A DNA stretch of 64,000 bases from Acidobacteriota bacterium. Lineage in GTDB: Bacteria; Acidobacteriota; Terriglobia; Terriglobales; Acidobacteriaceae. A program made the position numbers and the translations under genes. The notes under the pieces were generated by a model. That model worked only from the letters and a program-made list of their open reading frames with translations, was not told where the DNA came from and did no database searches. Positions 44,648 through 53,830 of this stretch are shown in pieces (position 1 is the stretch's first letter; each line of letters opens with the position of its first letter). The stretch is taken from positions 41,353 to 105,352 of the forward strand of contig JAJYBU010000011.1 in assembly GCA_021778845.1 (NCBI GenBank), in the 5' to 3' direction.

Positions 44648-44676
44648 CCCCGGCTCCATCTCTGTTCTTTTTGCTT

Positions 44677-45276
44677 TTACCCTCTGCTCTTGAATGGCGA
44701 CCGCGCCACCAGCGTCTCGAGCCCCGCCTTCACCCCGGCGACGATCCCCGCAATCTGCCGCACCGGTCCCTTGATGCCATCCTGCACGGTCTTTGAGATC
44801 TCCTCGGTCGCATGCAGCGCATCACTCACAATGCCATCCACCCGCGCCATCTGCATGGACGTACGCACGTTCATCTCACGCACCGTCTCATTCAGTTCGC
44901 TCACCGTCACGCCCAGTTCGTCCACCTTCACTCGCACAGTTCCGCTGATCTGCTCCGCATTCTCCGCAAGGCTCTGCACCTTGTCCGTAATGGCCTGCAC
45001 CTTCTCGGCGAAGGAATGCACCTGCGGAGTCAGATCCTGCAGCATCATGTTCGCCTTATCCAGGATCGGCTCGGTCTTACGCTCCATCCGGTCCGCCACA
45101 CCCTTCATACGAACCAGCATCTTCGCGGCAAAGACGCCGCCGATCATCACCCCGACCGCTTGCAGCACCATCACCAGCGCGATCACAAAAAGAAAAATCA
45201 TCGCCAGATGAATATCGCGTCTGGTGAACTCTGCATCCTGCAGCAGAACCGCCGCTGCGCCATTTAGAACCGGCAT
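44677..45276 (-). CDS. membrane-anchored coiled-coil protein (DUF948-like)
   Basis: A 199-residue protein with one transmembrane segment (about 27-50: MIFLFVIALVMVLQAVGVMI) and a long amphipathic helical region with heptads (about 60-180: KTEPILDKANMMLQDLTPQV, VDELGVTVSELNETVREMN), as in DUF948 or methyl-accepting-like scaffolds. ATG 45276 has AGGAG seven bases upstream. The basic C-terminus ends SPFKSRG. Next, in the same direction, is the YtxH-like gene 201 bp upstream, another envelope stress-type protein. Function unknown. Confidence 0.75.
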   Translation of the reverse strand: MPVLNGAAAVLLQDAEFTRRDIHLAMIFLFVIALVMVLQAVGVMIGGVFAAKMLVRMKGVADRMERKTEPILDKANMMLQDLTPQVHSFAEKVQAITDKVQSLAENAEQISGTVRVKVDELGVTVSELNETVREMNVRTSMQMARVDGIVSDALHATEEISKTVQDGIKGPVRQIAGIVAGVKAGLETLVARSPFKSRG

Positions 45277-45477
45277 GAACTTGCTCCTCTTCGATCTCCA
45301 ATGCCACCAACGACATCACGTCCATCAACGAAGTATGGATCCTTCTATCTTGGGCGTTCCCCGCGTACCTCCGCAAGTCACCTTGGCCCATCCCCACGAC
45401 GAAGGGCCGGTATTCAACCGGCCCCTCTCGAATCCACAACCGTCTACCCAATGCAATTCCATGGCACCATCGCCACA

Positions 45478-45903
45478 CTACACCACCGGTGTCGACTCGC
45501 TGGTCTTGGCAACATATGCTTCCTTGCCAGCCTCAACCGCCGCCTTGGCCGCATCAGTCTGCGTCTGGATCAGGTCCTTGCCCTTGTCCACATACTGCGC
45601 CCACTGGCTGCGTCCCTTGTCGTAGTACTCCTTGCCGCGGTCCACATACTCTCCGGCGACATGCCTGCCCTTGTCCACATACTCGTTCGCAACCTGCTTG
45701 CCCTGTTGCGCATACTGTCCAACCTGGTCAATGCCCTGCTCATACAGCTTGCCTGCACGCTCTTTCGCATCACGCGCACTGGCCGCCAGCTCTTCCCGCG
45801 TCTCCTTGCCTGACTTCGGCGCATACAACACCCCAACCAAAGCCCCAATGCCCAGCCCTGCCAGAAACCATCCAAATCCACTTGTGCTCTCGTTATCTGC
45901 CAT
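45478..45903 (-). CDS. YtxH-domain protein
   Basis: A 141-residue protein with one N-terminal transmembrane segment (GFGWFLAGLGIGALVGVLYA) immediately followed by the YtxH hallmark PKSGKETREEL; the rest is a helical array of degenerate 11-12-residue repeats with YVDKG/YVDRG/YYDKG motifs. ATG 45903 has AAGGAG six bases upstream; in-frame codons further upstream are ruled out by that. YtxH proteins are general-stress, envelope-associated proteins of unknown mechanism. Confidence 0.88.
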   Translation of the reverse strand: MADNESTSGFGWFLAGLGIGALVGVLYAPKSGKETREELAASARDAKERAGKLYEQGIDQVGQYAQQGKQVANEYVDKGRHVAGEYVDRGKEYYDKGRSQWAQYVDKGKDLIQTQTDAAKAAVEAGKEAYVAKTSESTPVV

Positions 45904-46159
45904 TCCACTCTCCTTGAGCGACTTAACTCTTTGCGACAGAATACTCTCACCGCCCGGTATCCTGAAACATCTCACTTCATCCGATCGCCGACAGTACTGC
46001 CTCTCCATGGTGGATGCCACCAGAAGCTTCCAGGTTGCGTCCCCACCCCCCCCTGCCATGGTCACTCCTCGCCAAAATCGTGGATACCTCTCGCGTGATT
46101 AGGGTTATCCTTCAAAGGGAGTTGTCCTCGCAACCCCAAACATCTTCCCCGGAGCTCTC

Positions 46160-47404
46160 ATGACCACCCACACCTCGGATCTATCTCCCGCTGAGCAGAC
46201 CCGTTTCTCTCGCTCCATCGCCAACGCCCTTTCCCTGGCCATCTTTCCCATGCTTCTGCTCGCCGGCTGCCACAAGGCCGCGATCAGCGACACCCAGCTC
46301 ACCACCAACGTCCAGGCCGCTCTAGCCGCCGATCCCGCCATCAGCCAGCAGCCCATTCGCGCCACCGTCCAATCCGGTGTCGTCTCCCTCGCCGGCAACG
46401 TCAGCGACGACACCGCCCGCTCCGTCGCCGCCGAAGATGCCGCCCGCGTTCCCGGCGTCAAGGAGGTCGTCAACGATCTCGCCGTTGCCGGCATGCCCGT
46501 TCCTCCCACCGTCACCTCGCCCTCCCACCCCGACTTCGCTCGCCCCACCACCCCGCAAGAGCAGCAGCAGATTGCCAGCCACGGTACTCTCGCTCCCCCA
46601 GCCGCAAGCGCTCCTGCACCACCCCAGCCCGTCTACCATGACGTCACTCTCCAGCCCGGCGCAGAGATCCCCGTCCGCATCACCGAGACTCTCGACAGCC
46701 AGAACACTCCCTCCGGTAGCACCTTCACCGGTGTCGTCACCCGCGAGGTCATCTCCAATGGCTTCGTCGTCATCCCCATGGGCACCGCCGTCCGCGGCAC
46801 CGTCGTAGAAGCCAAGGACGCTACGCACTTCAAGGGCAGCTCCCTGCTCGCCATCCAGCTCACCGCCATGCGGCGTCACGGTAACGCCGTTCCCCTCTCA
46901 ACCGACGTCTACAGCATCGCCGGCAAGGGCCGCGGCATGAACTCCGTCGAGAAGATCGGCGGTGGCGCTGCCATTGGAGCCGTGCTTGGCGGCATCTTCG
47001 GTGGTGGTGGTGGTGCTGCCATCGGCGCTGTTGCCGGCGGCGGTGGTGGCGCTGCGTGGCAGGGATTCACCCGCGGTCAGCAGGTTCAAATCCCCTCCGA
47101 AACGCTCATCCGCTTTCACCTTAACTCCCCGCTCACGATAAGAACCGCGCAGCAACCCTCAAGCTATCCGCCTGCGGGATATCAAAATCAGGGATACCAA
47201 CAGCAAGGTCCGCAGCAGGGTTACCAGAATCAGGGATACCAGCAGCAGGGTCCGCAGCAGGGTTATCAGAACCAGGGATACCAGCAGCAAGGTCCGCAGC
47301 AGGGCTATCAGAATCAGGGGTACCAGCAGCAGGGCCCGCAGCAGGGTTACCAGAATCAGGGATACCCGCAGCAGGGCCCGCAGCAGGGCTATCCCCCTCA
47401 GTAA
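46160..47404 (+). CDS. BON-domain lipoprotein with glycine zipper and Gln/Tyr repeat tail
   Basis: A 414-residue envelope protein. A lipoprotein signal ends LLLAG-Cys37. A BON domain (about 45-110) contains ATVQSGVVSLAGNVSDD, typical of phospholipid/peptidoglycan-binding stress proteins. A middle domain (about 155-255) with TFTGVVTREVISNGFVVIP is followed by a glycine-zipper run (about 270-300, GGGAAIGAVLGGIFGG). The C-terminal tail is five exact-length 14-residue repeats rich in Gln, Tyr, Gly and Pro, encoded by 42-bp DNA repeats. It is followed by a strong terminator. Confidence 0.88.
   Translation: MTTHTSDLSPAEQTRFSRSIANALSLAIFPMLLLAGCHKAAISDTQLTTNVQAALAADPAISQQPIRATVQSGVVSLAGNVSDDTARSVAAEDAARVPGVKEVVNDLAVAGMPVPPTVTSPSHPDFARPTTPQEQQQIASHGTLAPPAASAPAPPQPVYHDVTLQPGAEIPVRITETLDSQNTPSGSTFTGVVTREVISNGFVVIPMGTAVRGTVVEAKDATHFKGSSLLAIQLTAMRRHGNAVPLSTDVYSIAGKGRGMNSVEKIGGGAAIGAVLGGIFGGGGGAAIGAVAGGGGGAAWQGFTRGQQVQIPSETLIRFHLNSPLTIRTAQQPSSYPPAGYQNQGYQQQGPQQGYQNQGYQQQGPQQGYQNQGYQQQGPQQGYQNQGYQQQGPQQGYQNQGYPQQGPQQGYPPQ
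47180..47389 (+). repeat. five 42-bp coding minisatellite repeats
   Basis: Units 47180-47221, 47222-47263, 47264-47305, 47306-47347 and 47348-47389 encode the 14-mer YQNQGYQQQGPQQG with few changes. Because 42 is a multiple of three, copy-number change alters tail length without frame loss. Confidence 0.95.
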
Positions 47405-47440
47405 TATCAACCTCAAGGGGCTGAATACGAAGCAATCCAG

Positions 47441-47490
47441 CGCAGCAAGCGTCCTGATATCGAACATTCAGGACGCTTGCTGCGTTTCTT
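47441..47490 (+). terminator. strong terminator after the BON lipoprotein gene
   Basis: Perfect 17-bp arms (47441-47457 and 47468-47484) containing GCAGCAAGCGTCCTGA, with a 10-nt loop, followed by TTTCTT. It lies 37 bp after the stop codon; the symmetry lets it serve both strands, but no gene approaches from the right. Confidence 0.9.
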
Positions 47491-47714
47491 CTGAACCCTT
47501 CCCCCTTGCTCAACGTCTATCCATAGCGGCACATTTACAGCGCATCTCCACACCGGATGCGCTGTGCAGCACTTTCACTCTCGCTTGCATCCAAGCCTCT
47601 GTATTGCTGCTGTTGTAGACTGAGGCCACTGTTCGTGAATCTCCCATCGCCTCGATCAGCTTTCATGCCCAGATTCCACGCCCGCTAACCGACCACACGG
47701 AAGGGACACCTGCA

Positions 47715-49631
47715 TTGAGCGCGCCAACACTCGCCGTCACCAAGGCACAAGCGAATCCCTCCAGCCCGTCGGCATTTCTCACCTTCACTCTGCACGCCCA
47801 TCTTCCCTACGTCGTCAACCACGGCACCTGGCCTCACGGCATCGAATGGCTCCACGAGGCCGCCGCAGAAACCTACCTCCCGCTTCTCCGAGTCCTCGCC
47901 AATCTCGAGCGCGACGGCATCGCTCTCCACTGCAACCTGAACCTCTCGCCCATCCTCCTCGAGCAACTCGCTCACCCCGTCTTCAAGGCCGACTTCCCCC
48001 GTTACGTCGAGCGCAAGATCGTCGCAGCCCGCGAAGACGAAGCCTACTTTCTCTCCGTCGGCGAGTCCCACTACGCCGACCTCGCCCGCTTCTGGCATAA
48101 ATACTTCTCCGACGCCCTTCACGACTTCGAAGCCCTCGGCCGCGACATCATCAAAGGTTTCCGCCACTTCAACGACCTTGGCCTCATCGACATCATCACC
48201 TGCTGCGCCACCCACGGCTACATGCCCCTGCTCGGTACTGACGAGAGTGTTCGCGCCCAGGTCCGCACCGCCGTCGCCACCCACCAGCGCCATCTCGGCA
48301 AGCATCCGCGCGGCATCTGGGCTCCCGAGTGCGGTTACCGTCCTTCAGGTCTCTGGCACTACCCCATTACCAACCCCGACGGCTCTCCCATCGCTCCCGC
48401 CTTCAACCGCATCGGCGTCGAGCAGGCCCTCAGCGAATCCGACATCGACTTCTTCTTCGTCGACACCCATCTCGTCGAAGAGTCGGCCCGCACCCTCTCG
48501 CCCTACGAACTCCTCCGCGGGGATCTTGTCCCCAGCCGCGATGAGCCGATGACCCACAGCGACCACCGCCGCCTCTACCAGCCCTACTACGTTGATGGTC
48601 CCTACGCCCTGGACGAAAGATGTTACCCGGCCACCGTCTTCCCCCGCGACCCCACCACCGGCGTCCAGGTCTGGTCCGGAGACTTCGGCTACCCCGGCGA
48701 CAGCAGCTATCTCGACTTCCACAAAAAGCGCTGGCCCGGCGGTCATCGCTACTGGTCCGTCTCCGGTCCCAACGTCGACATGGCTGAAAAGCAGCCCTAC
48801 AACCCTCACCTCGCCGCCGAGCGCACCCGGGCCCACGCCTCGCACTTTGTCCATCTCGTCTGGGAAGCCCTCAACGCCGGCATGACCGATCCCGTTCCTC
48901 CCATCCTCTGCTCCCCCTTTGACGCCGAACTCTTCGGTCACTGGTGGTTCGAAGGTCCAGCCTGGCTCGAAGCCGTCGCCCGCACCCTCCACGACTATCC
49001 CATCGGCATCCAGCTCACATCCTGCTCCCACTACCTCGACCACCATCCCCGCGCCGGCTTCATCTCCATGCACGAGGGCTCCTGGGGCGCCGAGGGCGCC
49101 AACCACGTCTGGATGAACCCTGAGACCTCCTGGACCTACACCCACATCTATCCCGCCGAGTTCTACCTCCGCGACGTTTGCACCGCAGGCAAGTGGAAAG
49201 AAACCGCCCTTGGACAGCGCATCATCAAGCAGCTCTGCCGCGAGCTCCTGCTCCTCGAGTCCTCCGACTGGCAGTTTCTCATCACCACCGGAGCCGCCCG
49301 CGACTACGCCGAACTACGCTTCGAAACTCACCACGACCAGTTCAACGAGCTCAAGTCCATCTGGCAACACTTCGAGTCCAACCACTCCATCACCGACGAT
49401 CAGGAGATCCGCCTCGCCGCCATCGAACTCCGCGACAACATCTTCCTCGACATCGATCCCAGCCTCTGGGTCGCCGGCGCCCGCCAGCACCGCACGAGCA
49501 GCAGCAACCCTCACCCCTGCTCCCCCAGTGCCAACAATCACCCCTCGGCCTCGGCCCCAAAACCCATCTCCCACGACCAGAACCCAGCCCTCACCCAGCT
49601 CCAGAAGTTCATCTCCAACACCACCGCCTGA
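47715..49631 (+). CDS. GH57-family alpha-glucan branching-type enzyme
   Basis: A 638-residue GH57 glycoside hydrolase. Family motifs in order: LHAHLPYV (residues about 27-34), the nucleophile region WAPECGYRP (Glu, about residue 202), and the acid/base SPFDAELFGHWWFEG (Asp, about residue 400), then the GSWGAEGANHVW stretch. A DUF1957 helical domain follows (QFLITTGAARDYAELRF). The layout suits 1,4-alpha-glucan branching enzymes of glycogen/starch-like polymers rather than 4-alpha-glucanotransferase. The start is TTG 47715 with GGAAGG ten bases upstream; the Pro/Ser-rich C-terminal extension is nonconserved. Confidence 0.9.
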   Translation: MSAPTLAVTKAQANPSSPSAFLTFTLHAHLPYVVNHGTWPHGIEWLHEAAAETYLPLLRVLANLERDGIALHCNLNLSPILLEQLAHPVFKADFPRYVERKIVAAREDEAYFLSVGESHYADLARFWHKYFSDALHDFEALGRDIIKGFRHFNDLGLIDIITCCATHGYMPLLGTDESVRAQVRTAVATHQRHLGKHPRGIWAPECGYRPSGLWHYPITNPDGSPIAPAFNRIGVEQALSESDIDFFFVDTHLVEESARTLSPYELLRGDLVPSRDEPMTHSDHRRLYQPYYVDGPYALDERCYPATVFPRDPTTGVQVWSGDFGYPGDSSYLDFHKKRWPGGHRYWSVSGPNVDMAEKQPYNPHLAAERTRAHASHFVHLVWEALNAGMTDPVPPILCSPFDAELFGHWWFEGPAWLEAVARTLHDYPIGIQLTSCSHYLDHHPRAGFISMHEGSWGAEGANHVWMNPETSWTYTHIYPAEFYLRDVCTAGKWKETALGQRIIKQLCRELLLLESSDWQFLITTGAARDYAELRFETHHDQFNELKSIWQHFESNHSITDDQEIRLAAIELRDNIFLDIDPSLWVAGARQHRTSSSNPHPCSPSANNHPSASAPKPISHDQNPALTQLQKFISNTTA

Positions 49632-49673
49632 TCCTTCCTGCCTCATCACTTTCACCACGACCAACGCAGCAAG

Positions 49674-50696
49674 ATGAATTTTTCTCCCTCCAATCACCCA
49701 CCCCACATCCCATCCCCGGATCGGGCACAAAACCGGCTGCCCCGCTCAACATCCAACATCACCGGCCCCCAGCTCCTCCCACAGCGACCTGCCCGCCCCT
49801 CCCCGCTAGCCCTCTGGCATCTTCTCTCGCTTGACGCCCCCACCGTCGCCGCTCTCTGGACCGTCTTCATCGCCCGCTGTTCCCGCCTCACCCTCCCCTG
49901 GACCGCACCCGCGTCAATGTTCCTCGCCGTCTGGATGATCTACGCCGCCGACCGTCTGCTCGACGCCCGCCAGTTAGACACGCACCCTCGCCATGATCTG
50001 GAAGCCCGCCACCGCTTCCACCACCATCACCGCAGCCGATTCCTCACCGCAATCGTCCTCACTGCCGTCGCACTCGCCACGCTCCTCCACAGCATCGCCC
50101 CCCAAGCCCTGCACCTCTACGCCCTTCTGGCCACACTCCTCGCCGCCTGGATGGTGCTCATCCACGTCGGTCCACTGCCCAGCGACACCACTCGCCGCCT
50201 CCCCAAAGAGTTCGCCGTCGGCCTCTTCTTCCCCGCCGCCGTCTTTATCCCAACGCTGGCCCGCACCACCCCCTCACCCGCAGCTCTTCATCTGCTCGGC
50301 AGGAGTGCAACCTGGCTTCGCCCCACGCTACTTCCCTCGGCCCTGTTCTTCGCCAGCGTCTGTACCCTCAACTGCCTCTATCTCTACGTCTGGGAGCACC
50401 CAGCCGAACGACTCCATCCCCCGCACAACACCGCCCACAGCACGACCCGCTTGGCCACCGTCCACCTCACGCATCTCACCTTTGCCGTCCTCACGCTCGC
50501 CACTGCCGCAGCCATCCTTTGCATCCCGTACAACCACGCCCTCACAATTGGCCTCCCATCCCTGGCCTGCGCTCTCAGCGCAGCAGCCTTTCTTCTGCTC
50601 AACGCGCTCCGCCAACGTATCTCCACTCTCCATCTCCGCGCAGCCGCCGACCTAATCCTTCTCACCCCCATCCTGTTTCTGCCCTTTACGCGATGA
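49674..50696 (+). CDS. UbiA-like polyprenyltransferase-type membrane protein
   Basis: A 340-residue protein with about eight hydrophobic segments after a 45-residue Pro-rich N-terminus. The first helix pair ends MIYAADRLLDARQLD, resembling the DxxD site of UbiA-type prenyltransferases that bind polyprenyl diphosphate through Mg ions; no clear second motif is seen, so the assignment is tentative. It lies 42 bp behind the GH57 gene and 10 bp before a methyltransferase, a pairing that would suit synthesis of an isoprenoid quinone-like or lipid compound, but this is inference. Confidence 0.55.
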   Translation: MNFSPSNHPPHIPSPDRAQNRLPRSTSNITGPQLLPQRPARPSPLALWHLLSLDAPTVAALWTVFIARCSRLTLPWTAPASMFLAVWMIYAADRLLDARQLDTHPRHDLEARHRFHHHHRSRFLTAIVLTAVALATLLHSIAPQALHLYALLATLLAAWMVLIHVGPLPSDTTRRLPKEFAVGLFFPAAVFIPTLARTTPSPAALHLLGRSATWLRPTLLPSALFFASVCTLNCLYLYVWEHPAERLHPPHNTAHSTTRLATVHLTHLTFAVLTLATAAAILCIPYNHALTIGLPSLACALSAAAFLLLNALRQRISTLHLRAAADLILLTPILFLPFTR

Positions 50697-50706
50697 TCCT
50701 CACACC

Positions 50707-51360
50707 ATGCTCCCATCCCCGCAGCCGAACTTCGACCGCGTAGCCCGCCTCTACCGATGGGCCGAGTACCTCACGCTCGGCCCTCTACTCCTCCGCGCCC
50801 GCAACCACTTCCTTCCGCAGCTTCCCCCACGCCACCGCGCCCTCATCCTCGGCGACGGCGACGGCCGCGCCCTCGCCCGCCTCCTCGCCAGCCAGCCCCA
50901 ACTCCACGCCCTTGCCGTCGACACCAGCGCCTCCATGCTCCACCGCCTACGCCTGCGCTGCCACCCCTACGCCGACCGCCTCCAGACCCTCCAAACCTCC
51001 GCCCTCGCACCCGATCTGTTCACTCACCTCGCCGACCCTGACCTCATCACCACCCACTTCTTCCTCGACTGCCTCACCCAGCCCGAACTCGACGCCCTCA
51101 GCCTCAATCTCGCCACCCACACCACCCCCGGAGCCCTCTGGCTCATCTCCGACTTCGGCCCTCCCCACCCCCGCCTCCTCCGTCCCATCGCTGCCCTTTA
51201 CATCCGTCTCCTCTACCTCGCCTTCCGCCTCCTTACCGGCCTGCGCGTCACCTGCCTCCCCAACCACCAATCCTCACTCCACGCCGCCGGCTTCCACCGC
51301 ATTGCCCGCCATGACATCCTCTTCGGACTTATCTACACAGAAATCTGGCAACGCCGGTAA
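50707..51360 (+). CDS. class I SAM-dependent methyltransferase
   Basis: A 217-residue methyltransferase. Motif I ALILGDGDGRALARLL binds S-adenosylmethionine, and HALAVDTSASML contains the acidic residue of motif II; LITTHFFLDCLTQPELD fits motif IV. The N-terminus (FDRVARLYRWAEYLTLGPL) looks like the UbiE-type family that methylates lipid substrates. It follows the UbiA-like gene by only 10 bp, suggesting they act together. Confidence 0.78.
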   Translation: MLPSPQPNFDRVARLYRWAEYLTLGPLLLRARNHFLPQLPPRHRALILGDGDGRALARLLASQPQLHALAVDTSASMLHRLRLRCHPYADRLQTLQTSALAPDLFTHLADPDLITTHFFLDCLTQPELDALSLNLATHTTPGALWLISDFGPPHPRLLRPIAALYIRLLYLAFRLLTGLRVTCLPNHQSSLHAAGFHRIARHDILFGLIYTEIWQRR

Positions 51361-51381
51361 AATCATTCACACGCAACCGCC

Positions 51382-51540
51382 ATGATCCAATCAAACCCCA
51401 AACCCGTGAACGACCCTCAATCGGACCCAGAGCCCGCAGTCCCATCGCTGCCCGGCCCCGACCCCGGTATCTTCCATCCACACCCCACGCAGCCCGAAAC
51501 CCAACCATCGAAACCACATCCACCCGCATCCAACCCCTAA
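51382..51540 (+). CDS. possible 52-residue proline-rich small protein
   Basis: ATG 51382 opens 52 codons ending TAA 51540, three bases before the sixA start. One third of residues are proline (17 of 52) with Asp, Ser and His; no membrane segment. No ribosome site stands out. It sits between a methyltransferase and sixA in the same direction, so it could be a real small gene; low complexity may also be chance in this C-rich DNA. Confidence 0.35.
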   Translation: MIQSNPKPVNDPQSDPEPAVPSLPGPDPGIFHPHPTQPETQPSKPHPPASNP

Positions 51541-51543
51541 GCA

Positions 51544-52098
51544 ATGAATCTCTTCATCCTTCGGCACGCCAGCGCCGGCCTTCGCCGCGCCAATCCGCTC
51601 CTCGACATCAAACGCCCTCTCGACAAGGACGGCAAGGCCCAGTGCCTGCAGCTAGCCCACGTCCTCAACGCCCTCAAGCTCAGCTTCGATCTCGTCGTCT
51701 CCAGCCCGCTCAAGCGCAGCCAGCAGACCGCCCAGCTTGTCGCCACTGAAACCGGCTACGAGCAGAAGATCCTCATCTCCCCCGCCCTCGCTCCTGCCGC
51801 CACCTTCGCTCAGTTCCAGCGTCTGCTGCGCGAGTGCTCCCCCTACGAAAACATCCTCATCGTCGGCCACAACCCCAACCTCACCCAGTTCCTCGGCCAA
51901 CTCCTCGGCGTCGGAGCCACCGACGTTCCCGTCGCCGGCGTCACCACCCCCCGCATCCGCCTGCGCAAAGGCTCCCTCGCCCGCGTCAGCCTGCAGCGCG
52001 GCACCGCCGTCCTTCAGTCCCTGCTCGATCCCCGCGTTGTCCGCGCCCTCTACACCACTTCAATCAAGAGTTCGCGCTCTAAGACCTCGCGGAAGTAG
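51544..52098 (+). CDS. sixA: SixA-type phosphohistidine phosphatase
   Basis: A 184-residue histidine-phosphatase-fold protein. The RHG-like motif near the start reads FILRHASAG, with the VSSPLKRSQQTAQL arginine region and the IVGHNPNLTQF second histidine; these define SixA, which removes phosphate from histidine-containing phosphotransfer proteins. It is somewhat longer than the E. coli protein because of a basic C-terminal tail. The 3' end overlaps that of the opposing Ppx/GppA gene by 49 bp. Confidence 0.9.
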   Translation: MNLFILRHASAGLRRANPLLDIKRPLDKDGKAQCLQLAHVLNALKLSFDLVVSSPLKRSQQTAQLVATETGYEQKILISPALAPAATFAQFQRLLRECSPYENILIVGHNPNLTQFLGQLLGVGATDVPVAGVTTPRIRLRKGSLARVSLQRGTAVLQSLLDPRVVRALYTTSIKSSRSKTSRK

Positions 52099-53645
52099 CC
52101 CGCCTCTTTCTTCAGCGACCACTGCTCCAACTCCGCCCCACCCCGCGCCGGAATTAACTCCAGCACCACCCGCTTCGGATACACCTTCGTCCGCACCCTC
52201 ACCGCAGCCGTCGCACGGTCCTGATTCAGCGCCTCTGCCAGCCGCAGCAGCACCACCGCACGCTGCACATGCGCGTGCTCCTCCACCGGAACATACCGCA
52301 TTGGCCGGTCCATCGGTTCCGGACGGCTCTTCCCCAGGTACCGCGCAATCGCCGCCACAATCGCCCTCTGCACCGGCGAAAACCCAAAAATCTCCGAGTG
52401 CGCAATGATGTACTGCGAGTGCCGATGATGCCCCTGGTGGTTCATATACTTCCCCACCTCCTGCATCATCGCCGCCGCCTGCAGCCACAGCCTGTACTCC
52501 GGCGGCAACTGGTGCACCGTCTGCAACTGGTCGAACAACTGCACCACATGCTCCCGCTCCGGCTCGGCCTTGCGCGGGTCCACGCCGTACCTCCGGCACA
52601 CCTCCAGCACGCCTTCCCAGCGCTCAGCCTCCATCGTGCGATGCGCGCTTGTCCGCACATCTGCATCGGCCAGCATCTGCGCCAGCACCCCATCCCGCAG
52701 CCCCAGCCGCGAGAACCTGTACCCCTTCAAATGCATCCGTTCCAGCAGCTCCGCAAACACCTGCGCGCCGCCCACAATGATCTCCGACCGTCGCGGCCCA
52801 ATCCCCGCAATCGCCGCCCGCTGTGCATTATTCAGCTTCAGCAGCCGGTCGGCCATCTTGCGTACGGCGCCGGCCTCTGCCGTCAGAATCTTCACCCGCT
52901 TCACCGCCGTCTTCTTCGCAGTGCGCAGCCCGATCGCAGCCTTCGCGCTCTTCTTCTCCAGCCCCAGCGCCAGCGAGTTACTCGCCTCAGCCAGCGCCGC
53001 CGCCGTTCCCGACGTCGCAATCACCAGCCCCACCTTCGGCTGCCCCAGCTTCTTCTGCGCCCGTCCCAGCTCGCGGTCGATAAACTTCCGCAGCCGCGCC
53101 ACATCCTCTTTGCTCGGCACCTCCGTCGGCCCCACCCTCAGAAACTCACTCTGCAGCCGCACCGCCCCCAGCGGCAGGCTCACCATCTCCTGAATCCGCC
53201 CGTGGTCCGACACCGTCACCTCGCAGCTCCCACCCCCCAAATCAATCAGCAGGCACTTCCCCTGCGCTCCCGGCTCATGCGTCACAATCCCCAGGTGAAT
53301 CAGCCGCCCCTCTTCCAGCCCCGAGATCACCTCCACCGTCCATCCCGTCGCCGACTTCACCCACGCCCGAAATGCCTCCGAGTTCCTCGCATCCCGCACC
53401 GCGCTCGTCGCCACCACGCGCACCTTGTCCACCACCTGCGCCTGCACCGCCTTCTGAAACCGCTTCAGTGTCTTGATCGTATTCGCCATTGCCTCCGGCG
53501 AGATCACCCCCGTCTCAAAGACGCTCTCCCCCAGCCGCGTCACCTCTCGGTCTTCAAACAGCGTCTTCAGCCGATGCCCCTGCATCGACGCAATCGCCAG
53601 CCTGCAAGAGTTGGACCCAATATCGATAGCTGCGAAGGTAGGCAT
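52050..53645 (-). CDS. Ppx/GppA exopolyphosphatase-family protein
   Basis: A 531-residue ASKHA-fold phosphatase hydrolysing inorganic polyphosphate or pppGpp. N-terminal phosphate-1 AIDIGSNSCRLAIAS and phosphate-2 LIDLGGGSCEVTVSD are clear; the catalytic Glu lies in ISGLEEGRLIHLG. The C-terminal third is an HD-like domain (MMQEVGKYMNHQGHHRHS). ATG 53645 starts directly at the ATPase-fold strand; an 18-codon in-frame extension upstream is discarded. Convergent with sixA; divergent from the ArnT-like gene that follows. Which of the two activities dominates cannot be told from sequence. Confidence 0.92.
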   Translation of the reverse strand: MPTFAAIDIGSNSCRLAIASMQGHRLKTLFEDREVTRLGESVFETGVISPEAMANTIKTLKRFQKAVQAQVVDKVRVVATSAVRDARNSEAFRAWVKSATGWTVEVISGLEEGRLIHLGIVTHEPGAQGKCLLIDLGGGSCEVTVSDHGRIQEMVSLPLGAVRLQSEFLRVGPTEVPSKEDVARLRKFIDRELGRAQKKLGQPKVGLVIATSGTAAALAEASNSLALGLEKKSAKAAIGLRTAKKTAVKRVKILTAEAGAVRKMADRLLKLNNAQRAAIAGIGPRRSEIIVGGAQVFAELLERMHLKGYRFSRLGLRDGVLAQMLADADVRTSAHRTMEAERWEGVLEVCRRYGVDPRKAEPEREHVVQLFDQLQTVHQLPPEYRLWLQAAAMMQEVGKYMNHQGHHRHSQYIIAHSEIFGFSPVQRAIVAAIARYLGKSRPEPMDRPMRYVPVEEHAHVQRAVVLLRLAEALNQDRATAAVRVRTKVYPKRVVLELIPARGGAELEQWSLKKEAGYFREVLERELLIEVV

Positions 53646-53830
53646 AATACCTGCATCCTTACACGTCCCGCGCGGTGGAAAACCCGTTCGCAACCGCACC
53701 CGGCCACTCCAGCCCCACCACGATCAACCTCAAGCCAACATACAACCGTCTCACCTTCGTTATGCTTAGAAGACATCGGGTCTCCGGCCTGCCAACTTTC
53801 AATCTCAAACCACACCATCAAACCGCACTC

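Noticed and set aside
44204..44659. Minus-strand frame in the mnmA region
   Set aside because: Antisense shadow of mnmA with Gly/Asp/Glu/Val bias and no motif.
47180..47389. CRISPR-like array
   Set aside because: Repeats are contiguous 42-bp units with no unique spacers, and they are translated in frame as a 14-residue repeat.
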